Program-made: the position numbers and the translations under genes
NCBI RefSeq assembly: GCF_016008875.1
Contig: NZ_JADTQG010000010.1
Coordinates: 157,249-221,248 of the forward strand
Origin: Ectopseudomonas mendocina
GTDB taxonomy: Bacteria; Pseudomonadota; Gammaproteobacteria; Pseudomonadales; Pseudomonadaceae
Reading direction: 5' to 3'
Length of the DNA: 64,000 bases
Notes under the pieces: generated by a model
Database searches by the model: none
The model's input: only the letters and a program-made list of their open reading frames with translations
What the model was told of the DNA's origin: nothing
Part shown: in pieces, positions 8,443 through 15,159 of the stretch
How the letters are laid out: every line of letters starts with the position of its first letter
How positions within the stretch are numbered: position 1 is the first letter of the stretch

Positions 8443-9705
8443 ATGATGGCCAAGGACGACAAACAAACCGCCGCAACCTCTCTACCGCCCAAGGAAGCGC
8501 CGGAGTCGCTGGAGCTGCGCGCCAAGCCGCGCCCGGTCACTCGCCTCAATCCGCGCATGCTGGCGGTAGTGGTCGGCGGCCTATCGGCTGCAGTACTCGG
8601 AGCCATGCTGTGGTCGCTGCAGCCGCAGCAGCGCCGCCAGGGCGCCGAGCCGAACGAGCTATACAACGTCGACCGCGTGGCACGCTCCGAGGGGCTGGAG
8701 CAGTTGCCGGCAGACTACTCGCAGCTGCCGCCTCCCCCTGCACCCGAGGTGCCGCAACTGGGCCCGCCGCTGCCCGGCGATCTGGGCGGGCCAATCCTCA
8801 GGGCGGAGCAGCAGGCGCAAGGTTATGGACATGGGCCAGATGCCGTCGAAGCAGAGCGCCTGGCCCTGCTCAAGGAAGCTGAGGAAGCAGCGCAGTCCTC
8901 GGTGTTTTTCCAGACCAGCAGCGCGCGGAAATCGAATATCGCATCTGGTGGTGGCGCTCAACTCGATTCCCCGGCTCTGGGTATGGCTTCGTCAGGCGCA
9001 GTAGCCGCCGCAGGAACACCAACGCAGCAGGAGCGAAACGAGGCGTTTCTCAGTAAATCCGTAAACGCACAAATCCGTAATTCCGGATTGCTGCAGATGC
9101 CTGAATCGCCCTACCAAGTGATGGCCGGCACCGTCATCGCGGCAGCACTGGTAACTGGCATCAAGTCGGATCTACCCGGCGACGTGATCGCCACAGTGAC
9201 CGAGCCGGTCTATGACAGCGCCACCGGTGAACACGTGCTGATCCCCCAAGGTGCCCGCCTGCTCGGTCGCTACAACAGCCAGGTGAACTACGGGCAGAGC
9301 CGCGTGCAGGTGGTATGGCAGCGGGTGATCTTGCCGGACACCTCGTCCTTCCAGCTCGACAATCTGGTTGGTACCGACGCCGCCGGCTATGCCGGCCTCG
9401 AGGATGGCGTCGACTGGCACTGGAATCGGATCGTCGCCGGAGCGGCCATGACCAGCCTACTGGGCATCGGTGCCGAGTTGGCGGCACCGGCCAACCGCAC
9501 CGACGGCGACCGCGTCATCATCGCCGGGCGCGACAGCCTGCAGGACACAGTGAACCAGGTCGGCCAGGAGGTCACCCGCCGCAACCTCGATATCCAGCCC
9601 ACGCTGACCCAGCGCCCTGGGCTGCCCCTACGCGTGATCGTCAACCGCGACCTGGTACTGCGCCCCTTTCAACCTTTCTCCACTCAACAGAGGAGCCTGC
9701 AATGA
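8443..9705 (+). CDS. trbI: Conjugal transfer protein TrbI (VirB10 family)
   Basis: A 420-residue protein with a cytosolic N-terminus and one transmembrane helix at about residues 43-63. A Pro/Glu-rich periplasmic linker and the conserved VirB10 beta-barrel domain (from about residue 215, with LIPQGARLLGRY) follow. TrbI spans both membranes and couples ATPase energy to the outer-membrane pore. Two adjacent ATGs (8443, 8446) are possible starts. The stop overlaps the DUF2274 gene. Confidence 0.95.
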   Translation: MMAKDDKQTAATSLPPKEAPESLELRAKPRPVTRLNPRMLAVVVGGLSAAVLGAMLWSLQPQQRRQGAEPNELYNVDRVARSEGLEQLPADYSQLPPPPAPEVPQLGPPLPGDLGGPILRAEQQAQGYGHGPDAVEAERLALLKEAEEAAQSSVFFQTSSARKSNIASGGGAQLDSPALGMASSGAVAAAGTPTQQERNEAFLSKSVNAQIRNSGLLQMPESPYQVMAGTVIAAALVTGIKSDLPGDVIATVTEPVYDSATGEHVLIPQGARLLGRYNSQVNYGQSRVQVVWQRVILPDTSSFQLDNLVGTDAAGYAGLEDGVDWHWNRIVAGAAMTSLLGIGAELAAPANRTDGDRVIIAGRDSLQDTVNQVGQEVTRRNLDIQPTLTQRPGLPLRVIVNRDLVLRPFQPFSTQQRSLQ

Positions 9706-9956
9706 GCACGACCAAGCTGCGTCTCGGCCCGCTGCCGAAAACCGAGAACCTGAAGCTGACCTTCACCTGCCCGGCCAGCCTGAAGGCTGACCTCGAGCGC
9801 TACGCGGCGCTGCACTCGCAAACCTATGGTGAAGAAGTCGACGCTCTGACGCTCATCCCGCACATGCTGGAAGCTTTCATGGCGAGGGATAGGGTATTCA
9901 AAAGAACTAACAAGCCTGCACTACCCGCTGCGCCGCAAACCACCGATCCACGCTAA
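9702..9956 (+). CDS. DUF2274 protein at the end of the trb operon
   Basis: An 84-residue protein starting at ATG 9702, which overlaps the trbI stop and follows AGAGGAG. The sequence KLRLGPLPKTENLKLTFTCP and the later LIPHMLEAFMARDR are recognisable as DUF2274, a small family usually found right after trbI in Tn4371-like elements. The predicted beta-strand plus helix pattern resembles a short DNA-binding or partner protein, but its function is unknown. The tail after ARDR (about 17 residues) looks longer than I would expect. Confidence 0.85.
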   Translation: MSTTKLRLGPLPKTENLKLTFTCPASLKADLERYAALHSQTYGEEVDALTLIPHMLEAFMARDRVFKRTNKPALPAAPQTTDPR

Positions 9957-9971
9957 AAGCGGAAAGTGGAT

Positions 9972-9979
9972 TTTTTCAT
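9972..9979 (+). other. Candidate Tn4371-family attachment octamer (right end)
   Basis: The octamer TTTTTCAT occurs 16 nt after the DUF2274 stop. From memory, Tn4371-type ICEs insert at this octamer and end just after the trbI/DUF2274 genes. If this is attR, DNA from 9980 onward belongs to a different host element. An 8-mer can occur by chance, so the evidence is position plus identity only. Confidence 0.5.
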
Positions 9980-10000
9980 GCGCCGGACTGAATTGATAAA

Positions 10001-10071
10001 AATCCTCAAGATCGTGAGGTTTTGATGCTATCGATGGTCCACCGCCATTAATCCTCACGATCATGCGGATT
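10001..10071. promoter_or_regulatory. Two matching 22-bp imperfect palindromes
   Basis: Sites at 10001-10022 and 10050-10071 match at 18 of 22 positions. Their shared core is TCCTCAmGATCrTGmGGwT, and each is an imperfect dyad. They lie 27 nt apart with no gene between them. Paired dyads of this kind usually bind a dimeric regulator. The nearest genes are DUF2274 upstream and the insertion sequence downstream, so the original target promoter may have been displaced by the insertion. I do not recognise the binding protein. Confidence 0.55.
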
Positions 10072-10157
10072 GATGACTGGAACAGACTTATGACAGCACA
10101 GTCCGCTTGAGCATTGAAGGCCAGGGCGTGCGGTCTCTCTGAATCGCCCCGGCTTTC

Positions 10158-11003
10158 CTAGACACTTTCCAAGCTCTGGATATATCGCTTCTCAAACTCC
10201 ACTGGCGATAGCTGCATAGCGCTGCTGTGCCGGCGTTTAGGGTTATAGAACATCTCGATGTAATCGAACACATCAGCGCGTGCTTCTTCGCGGGTGCCGT
10301 AGGTTTTCCGTCTAATACGTTCGCGCTTTAGTAGTTGGAAAAAGCTTTCTGCCACGGCGTTGTCGTGACAGTTACCGCGTCGGCTCATGCTACTAATAAG
10401 ATTGTTGGCCTTGAGGAAACTTTGCCAGTCCAAGCTACTGAACTGACTGCCCTGGTCTGAGTGGATCATTACTTCCTGCTTGGGTTTGCGCCGCCACACC
10501 GCCATCAGTAAGGCATCAATCGCTAGATCGCTGCACATCCGCGGCTTCATCGACCAGCCGACCACCTGGCGTGAAAACAGATCCAGCACCACTGCCAAGT
10601 ACAGCCAGCCTTCATAGGTGCGAATGTAGGTGATGTCAGTGACCCAGACCTTATTGGGTTCTGCGACTTTGAACTGTCTCTCCAAGCGATTGGGCGAGGC
10701 TACTGTCGGCTTGCCGCCGTAATAGCCAGGGCGCCGACGATAGCCAGTCTGCGAGCGCAGCTTCTCCAACCTCATCAGGCGGGCCACGCGGTGACGACCA
10801 CAAGACTCACCCAGCTCACGCAGGTCGTCGTGGATCTTTCGGTAGCCGTAGACACCACCACTTTCCAGCCACGCATGCTTGATCAGCCCGAGCAGACGCT
10901 GATCTTCCTTGGCGCGTATGGACTTAGGCTCGGATAGCCAAGCGTAGTAACCGCTGGGATGCACTTTGAGGGTTTCGCAGAGACGCCGAACCGGATACTC
11001 CAC
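10158..11003 (-). CDS. IS3-family transposase OrfB (DDE integrase domain)
   Basis: A 281-residue catalytic part of the IS3 transposase, with an HTH_21-like N-terminal region followed by an rve integrase core. The DDE triad is visible: D in VTDITYI, D in MIHSDQGSQ, and E in AVAESFFQLLK, with the typical NCHDN motif before the last. The frame is open upstream of the GTG at 11003 towards the slippery site at 11063-11069, so the functional protein is probably an OrfAB fusion made by -1 frameshifting. Confidence 0.93.
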   Translation of the reverse strand: MEYPVRRLCETLKVHPSGYYAWLSEPKSIRAKEDQRLLGLIKHAWLESGGVYGYRKIHDDLRELGESCGRHRVARLMRLEKLRSQTGYRRRPGYYGGKPTVASPNRLERQFKVAEPNKVWVTDITYIRTYEGWLYLAVVLDLFSRQVVGWSMKPRMCSDLAIDALLMAVWRRKPKQEVMIHSDQGSQFSSLDWQSFLKANNLISSMSRRGNCHDNAVAESFFQLLKRERIRRKTYGTREEARADVFDYIEMFYNPKRRHSSAMQLSPVEFEKRYIQSLESV

Positions 11004-11029
11004 CGACAGCTTGCTGATGAAGGCGTACT

Positions 11030-11308
11030 TCAGCCGGACTCCTTGGCAAAGTACGCGGCGGCCTTTTTTAGGATGTCTCGCTCTTCGGTCACTCGCTTGA
11101 GTTCAGCACGCAGACGCCGCAGTTCGGCCTGCTGATCGTCCTCTTGCTGCCGCTTTTCCTGCGGCTTGCTGTAGCGCTTGATCCAGGCATACAGGCTGTG
11201 TACCGACATACCTAACCGCGCTGCCACTTCGGCTACAGGAAGGCCACGCTCGGTCACTTGCTTGACCGCTTCGATTTTGAATTCTTCGGGGTAACGCTGG
11301 TTGCTCAT
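11030..11308 (-). CDS. IS3-family transposase OrfA (helix-turn-helix)
   Basis: A 92-residue protein. Residues 1-50 (YPEEFKIEAVKQV and VAARLGMSVHSLYAW) form the HTH_Tnp_1 DNA-binding domain. A leucine-zipper-like helix (LRRLRAELKRVTEERDILKKA) follows. GGAGGTG precedes the ATG. The A6G run at 11063-11069, read on the minus strand near its 3' end, is a canonical -1 slippery sequence leading into orfB. Confidence 0.93.
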   Translation of the reverse strand: MSNQRYPEEFKIEAVKQVTERGLPVAEVAARLGMSVHSLYAWIKRYSKPQEKRQQEDDQQAELRRLRAELKRVTEERDILKKAAAYFAKESG

Positions 11309-11417
11309 GGCACCTCCTAGTGGGCCTCATTATGAGGCTTGGAGGTGTCTACGAAACTAGGGGCGATTCACTCCACCCCGGACCAATCTAGGTCAGGCAA
11401 AAATCAATGGGCCATAT

Positions 11418-11471
11418 TTGAACCAATAAAAGTGATAATTGCCTATAATGGATCTAAAATGAACCATTATA
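11418..11471 (+). promoter_or_regulatory. hipBA promoter with overlapping inverted-repeat operator
   Basis: A perfect -10 box TATAAT lies at 11444-11449, with a weak -35 candidate TTGAAC at 11418-11423 (20-nt spacing, longer than ideal). The -10 is part of an 8-bp inverted repeat: TATAATGG (11444-11451), 12-nt spacer, CCATTATA (11464-11471). An antitoxin bound there would block RNA polymerase, the normal autoregulation of HipBA modules. GAGG at 11473-11476 is the likely ribosome site. Confidence 0.65.
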
Positions 11472-11483
11472 CGAGGCTTATCC

Positions 11484-11780
11484 TTGGCCCTAACCCATTC
11501 TCTGCTCGCTCCAGGCGAACTGGCCCAGAAGATCGGCGCCAACGCTCGAGAAGCGCGACTCGCACAGAACCTCTCCCGCAAATCCTTGGCGAAGATGGCG
11601 GGTGTTTCAGAATCGACCATCAAGCGATTCGAGTCCACTGGGCAGATCACCCTTGATGCTCTGGTGCTCATCGCTACAGCACTTGGTGCAACACGCCAAA
11701 TCGCTGAACTGTTCAAGCATGAGCGGCCTGTCTCGCTTGAAGAAATCAAACAAACAGGACGTACCCGGGGGCGCCAATGA
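11484..11780 (+). CDS. HipB-like antitoxin, XRE helix-turn-helix
   Basis: A 98-residue protein that starts with TTG at 11484, supported by GAGG seven nt upstream and the absence of a nearer ATG. Residues 13-70 form an XRE/Cro HTH (LAQKIGANAREARLAQNLS, SRKSLAKMAGVSESTIKRFE). The end overlaps hipA by 4 nt, giving coupled synthesis of antitoxin and kinase. It would repress the pair through the inverted repeat just upstream. It is smaller and simpler than E. coli HipB but has the same position and domain. Confidence 0.85.
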   Translation: MALTHSLLAPGELAQKIGANAREARLAQNLSRKSLAKMAGVSESTIKRFESTGQITLDALVLIATALGATRQIAELFKHERPVSLEEIKQTGRTRGRQ

Positions 11781-13015
11781 AATCCATAAACACCGTAGAG
11801 GTATTGCTCGCAGGCACGCCGGTCGGTGAGCTGGTTGCCAGTCGACAGGGTATCTACTTTGCCTATCATCCACAGTGGGTGGCGCAAGGCTTCAATCTGT
11901 CACCCCTGAACATGGACTTCACAACCCAACCCCAGAAAGCGGCTGATCCAGTCCTTTTCGCAGGCCTACCAGGCGCGATTGCCGACTCCCTCCCAGACGG
12001 ATGGGGCATGTTGCTAATGGATCGTTATTTCCTTGCCAATCATGGCATAGACCGTAGACACATTTCCCCGCTCGATCGGCTGGCTTACATGGCAGACAGG
12101 GGCATGGGTGCACTGGAATATCGCCCGGTGCTTGAGCACGCCACCGGTGAAGATGATATTGATCTGGCCCAGCTCTACCAGGAGTCCCAGGCGGTCTACG
12201 AAGGAGACACCTCGTCCATTCTTGATGCTCTGCGCCTCGCTGGTGGCTCCCCTGCCGGCGCTCGCCCCAAGGTCGTCGTTGCACTGTCCCCAGACAGAAA
12301 ACAATGCAATACATCTTTCCAGCAGCTCCCAGCCGGCTACCAACACTGGCTAGTGAAATTCCGATCACCAACCGAACATCGTGATACCGGCACCATCGAA
12401 TATGCCTACGCGCTCTTGGCAGAACGCGCTGGAGTGGAGATGGCTGCGAGCGACTTGCTCACAGTCAGCTCTGCAAACGGCACCGAGCGATTCTTTGCTG
12501 CCCAACGTTTCGACCGACACGGCAATAGCAAACTCCACATGATGACTGCCAGCGGTATTCTCTATGCAGATCACCGCGTGCCCTCACTGGACTATTCAGA
12601 TCTCTTGAAAACAACCCACGCGGTCACCAACCATGCAGCGGAGGTAGAGCGCATGGCAAGACTCATGGTTTTTAATGCGCTGACCCACAACCATGATGAT
12701 CACGCCAAGAACTTCGCATTCCTGCACGACCAAGGACGGTGGACGTTAGCTCCGGCCTATGACCTGACCTATGCCCCTGTCCAGGGATTCGCGGACGAGC
12801 ACACTACCTCTTTCAACGGCTCCGGACTGGCAACACGTAAAAACCTCAAACAAGTCTGCTCTGCTTTCCGCTATCTGGATCCGGATCTTTACATCGAGCA
12901 AACCCTTGATGTGCTCTCCGGGTGGTCTTCAATATGCGCAGAACTTGAGATCGATCCCAATCAGGAGAAAATAATTCAGCGGGCATTCAACGAAATCCGC
13001 AAGCGCCTCGATTGA
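11777..13015 (+). CDS. HipA-family serine/threonine kinase toxin
   Basis: A 412-residue HipA-type kinase. The HipA N-terminal subdomain and the HipA_C core are both present. The catalytic segment reads THNHDDHAKNF at residues 304-313, with D307 as the likely catalytic Asp and N312 as a metal ligand. The DFG-equivalent Asp is D329 in LAPAYDLTYAP, and a glycine-rich loop (AGGSPAGARPK) is at about 155-165. E. coli HipA phosphorylates GltX and induces persistence, but the substrate here cannot be read from sequence. The gene is full length. Confidence 0.88.
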   Translation: MKSINTVEVLLAGTPVGELVASRQGIYFAYHPQWVAQGFNLSPLNMDFTTQPQKAADPVLFAGLPGAIADSLPDGWGMLLMDRYFLANHGIDRRHISPLDRLAYMADRGMGALEYRPVLEHATGEDDIDLAQLYQESQAVYEGDTSSILDALRLAGGSPAGARPKVVVALSPDRKQCNTSFQQLPAGYQHWLVKFRSPTEHRDTGTIEYAYALLAERAGVEMAASDLLTVSSANGTERFFAAQRFDRHGNSKLHMMTASGILYADHRVPSLDYSDLLKTTHAVTNHAAEVERMARLMVFNALTHNHDDHAKNFAFLHDQGRWTLAPAYDLTYAPVQGFADEHTTSFNGSGLATRKNLKQVCSAFRYLDPDLYIEQTLDVLSGWSSICAELEIDPNQEKIIQRAFNEIRKRLD

Positions 13016-13380
13016 CGCTGGCATCGGTCGACGTCACGGACGTTGAATACACACCAAGGGGCAGGCACATACCTCCGGGTCGACAGGTTTATAAAATCCA
13101 GAAAATACTCACCATCAGTGAGCATTTCCCGCATTTCGTAAACCCAGATAGCATCAGTCTCAGCGCGCTTGAGCCCCCTTTCATTCCAGCAACGCCTGCA
13201 GCGGATCCAGCTCGTCAACAAGTTCAGGCGCGTTGCCGGGCCGTTGGCGAGCTGGATCCACGGCACCGGCGATGCTCAAGGCATTACCCGCCCCACGCCC
13301 ATCTACGACTTAGCTTGTTTGCGATCAGACCTAGCACCAATAGGCTGAATCCGATTGAAATAGCGCTGCGGCATGGAGCA
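13016..13380. other. Intergenic stretch with hairpin and possible gene remnant
   Basis: I see no complete gene in this 365-nt gap. It holds an inverted repeat (13203-13259). One plus-strand frame from about 13170 to 13307 reads like a degraded protein (for example VNKFRRVAGPLASWIHGTG) with no start or RBS. I cannot assign it to a family. It may be debris from an earlier insertion in the island. Confidence 0.4.
13203..13259. repeat. 17-bp inverted repeat with 23-nt loop
   Basis: The arms are 13203-13219 (GGATCCAGCTCGTCAAC) and 13243-13259 (GTTGGCGAGCTGGATCC), with one mismatched pair. The loop is 23 nt. No T-run follows on either strand, so it is not a classical terminator. It lies between hipA and the PrtN-like gene, and could be a regulatory or recombination site of the island. 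Confidence 0.7.
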
Positions 13381-13656
13381 ATGAAGACACTGTTTTTGCT
13401 AATGGCTCAGTACGACGGACAAGCCGTAATTCCTATCGAATGGGTTTGCCGAGATTTCCTCGGCCTTTCGGTGGACAAGTTCAAACGCAAGCGCCTGATG
13501 GGAGAAATCGACCTTCCGGTGATGCGACTGGGCGCTAACTCGCAGAAGGCCAACCTCGGCGTACATTTGGAAGATCTCGCTGCCTACATAGATAGACAGC
13601 GCGAGGCCGCAATTAGAGAGCAGGATCAGTTGATGGATCGACGACGCCTGGCCTGA
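13381..13656 (+). CDS. PrtN-like pyocin-activator family protein
   Basis: A 91-residue protein starting at ATG 13381. The frame is open far upstream, but that part has no protein character. The sequence FLLMAQYDGQAVIPIEWVCR, then PVMRLG and a C-terminal helix with DLAAYIDRQREAA, resembles PrtN, the activator of pyocin genes in P. aeruginosa. Homologues also occur beside island integrases. Because it is convergent with the integrase and overlaps its 3' end by 31 nt, a role in controlling integration or excision is plausible. That is inference. Confidence 0.75.
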   Translation: MKTLFLLMAQYDGQAVIPIEWVCRDFLGLSVDKFKRKRLMGEIDLPVMRLGANSQKANLGVHLEDLAAYIDRQREAAIREQDQLMDRRRLA

Positions 13657-14819
13657 AGCACACCCCTTCTATCTTCTGCAGACTCCGGCTCTACACGTGC
13701 TCCAAGCACCACAGAGGCCCCGATTATCCTCTCCAGCCAAGACCAGTCCTTATAGGGATCTCCTCGCCCATTCAGATGCGTATAACGGCGCATGGAGTTC
13801 CAGTCGCGATGGCCCGATACGCTGGCAACCCTCGGTATATCCCACTCCATCTCGAATAGCCGGCTCACGCCGTCATGGCGCAGATCGTGGAAATGCAAAT
13901 CCTTGATAGCCAAAAACTTGCAAGCACGAGTGAACGCCGCAGAAATTGAGTCCGAGTAGTAAGGGAATATCTCTCGGCAAGACTTAGGCATGCTCTGAAC
14001 AATCCGCCAGGCCTCATCTGGTAGATGGCACCAGACATCATTACCAATCTTCTGTCCGGGATTTTTCATATCTCGAACAAGCACCGCCTGCCGCCGCTCA
14101 TCCAGATCCTCCCAGCGAATCCGAGTAATCTCTTCCTGCCTGCGTGTAGAGAAAATCGCGAAAGCTATGACCTTAGGCATGTGAATAGCGCTTGGCCTAC
14201 GCGCCTGGAGATCAAAAAAGTAGGTGAGCAATTTGTCCAACTCATCCTTGCTAGGTCGTCGATCACGCTCTCGACTTCGAGACACCATGCCCAGCTTACG
14301 CAGCACCTTGCGCGCATCAGCCATTGCGCTCGCGTCGACCTCATATCCCCAGGCAGGCTTAGCGACTGACAGGACAGCGCCAAGATGTGCGAGATCGTTT
14401 CCAACCGTCTGCGCCTGGACACCACCTCCCCCCTGGCTCATCCGCCATTGCGCGTACTCGACCAGTTTCTGGCTCGTCAGATCGACATCAGCAATTTGAC
14501 CTAGCCAGGTCTCGCTGATCGCTTTCAAGGTAGCTCGCTTGGTTTTTCCGAGCGGACGTATCAGCTCGTATTCATCAAGATAGCGCTCAATGATTTTCTT
14601 GAGCGGCACATCCTCCCGCGAAGCCTTTTCAAGAGCGCCTGGCAACGCCAGTTCGGCCTCCCTCCTCATCATCCAAGCGCGAGCAACCGGCTTACGGTCG
14701 AAGGACTGGCTTTCTTGGTAGACTATGACTCCCTTGCGGCGCAGCCGAATCTGAACCGTGTACTTGGTCTGCCCGCTTTTGTTCACGCGCCGAGTGATCG
14801 TTCCCACATCGCTCACCAT
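13626..14819 (-). CDS. Tyrosine recombinase/integrase of a dusA-targeting island
   Basis: A 397-residue phage-type integrase. The core-binding domain spans roughly residues 70-160 and the catalytic domain 185-355. The catalytic set is complete: R227 (STRRQEE), H311 and R314 (HDLRHDG), H337 (SGHRDW) and Y346 (RRYTHL). The N-terminus (GTITRRVNKSGQTKYTVQIR) is an AP2-like arm-binding region. It lies 97 nt from a divergent dusA 5' fragment, the layout described for integrases that insert in the 5' end of dusA. The gene appears intact. Confidence 0.9.
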   Translation of the reverse strand: MVSDVGTITRRVNKSGQTKYTVQIRLRRKGVIVYQESQSFDRKPVARAWMMRREAELALPGALEKASREDVPLKKIIERYLDEYELIRPLGKTKRATLKAISETWLGQIADVDLTSQKLVEYAQWRMSQGGGGVQAQTVGNDLAHLGAVLSVAKPAWGYEVDASAMADARKVLRKLGMVSRSRERDRRPSKDELDKLLTYFFDLQARRPSAIHMPKVIAFAIFSTRRQEEITRIRWEDLDERRQAVLVRDMKNPGQKIGNDVWCHLPDEAWRIVQSMPKSCREIFPYYSDSISAAFTRACKFLAIKDLHFHDLRHDGVSRLFEMEWDIPRVASVSGHRDWNSMRRYTHLNGRGDPYKDWSWLERIIGASVVLGARVEPESAEDRRGVLQARRRRSIN

Positions 14820-14821
14820 CA

Positions 14822-14859
14822 GTGCTAAAAATGCATTTACCAGTGCTAAATTTTAGCAC
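14822..14859. promoter_or_regulatory. Palindromic operator at the integrase start
   Basis: A perfect 17-bp palindrome GTGCTAAATTTTAGCAC lies at 14843-14859, with an extra half site GTGCTAAAA at 14822-14830. Both sit within 40 nt upstream of the integrase ATG (14819, minus strand). A dimeric repressor or the integrase's own accessory factor could bind here. The sequence does not match an operator I know. Confidence 0.6.
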
Positions 14860-14916
14860 CACATGCGCAAAAACGGGCAAAAATAAGCCATTTTGGCCTT
14901 TAACCGATCTAAAAAC

Positions 14917-15030
14917 ATGCCTCTAGAATCAGCCTCAAAGCCAGTAACCACGCGCACTGCCCTGTCCCGCCGCTTCTCCGTTGCCCCGATGATGGATTGG
15001 ACGGACGGGCACTACCGACAAAGACCGTAG
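14917..15030 (+). pseudogene. dusA: dusA 5' fragment at the island boundary
   Basis: From ATG 14917 the frame reads MPLES... then SRRFSVAPMMDWTD, the hallmark N-terminus of tRNA-dihydrouridine synthase A. After codon 30 (about 15006) the similarity ends, and a stop falls at 15028-15030 after seven unrelated codons. Only about 30 of some 330 codons remain. The fragment diverges from the integrase, as expected for the 5' end an island supplies when it inserts in dusA, but the dusA body that should follow is absent. The core of the recombination site is probably within ATGATGGATTGGACGGAC (14989-15006). Confidence 0.8.
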
Positions 15031-15105
15031 GGTGGATGTCGCTTTTCACATCCACCGATCCAGACGAGCCAAACGGTGGATCGATAAAGCGCGATCCACC
15101 CTACG
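15026..15105. repeat. Intergenic palindromic repeat (CGTAGGGTGGAT type)
   Basis: An 80-nt inverted repeat: CGTAGGGTGGAT at 15026-15037 pairs with ATCCACCCTACG at 15094-15105, and further complementary stretches lie inside. It is followed at 15116-15136 by a separate palindrome GTAGCCCGGATGCAATCCGG that recurs elsewhere in the window. Both look like chromosomal REP-type sequences, which suggests that the island/chromosome junction is at or before 15,026. Confidence 0.75.
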
Positions 15106-15159
15106 CCAGAACACCGTAGCCCGGATGCAATCCGGGGAGCGTCCCACAGGAGCACAAAG

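Larger units (their letters stand above)
10140..11370 (-). mobile_element. Complete IS3-family insertion sequence
   Basis: A 1,231-bp element bounded by imperfect inverted repeats. The left end reads TGAATCGCCCC and continues to TAGACAC, and the reverse complement of the right end matches most of 28 bases. The flanks carry a 3-bp direct repeat CTC (10137-10139 and 11371-11373), the usual IS3-family duplication. Inside are orfA and orfB on the minus strand in different frames with a slippery A-run between them. Both reading frames look intact, so the element may be active. It lies between the trb region and the hipBA-like genes and breaks no recognisable gene. Confidence 0.93.

Noticed and set aside
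13012..13380. N-terminal extension of the PrtN-like gene
   Set aside because: The in-frame upstream part lacks protein character; homologues begin near MKTLFLLMAQ.
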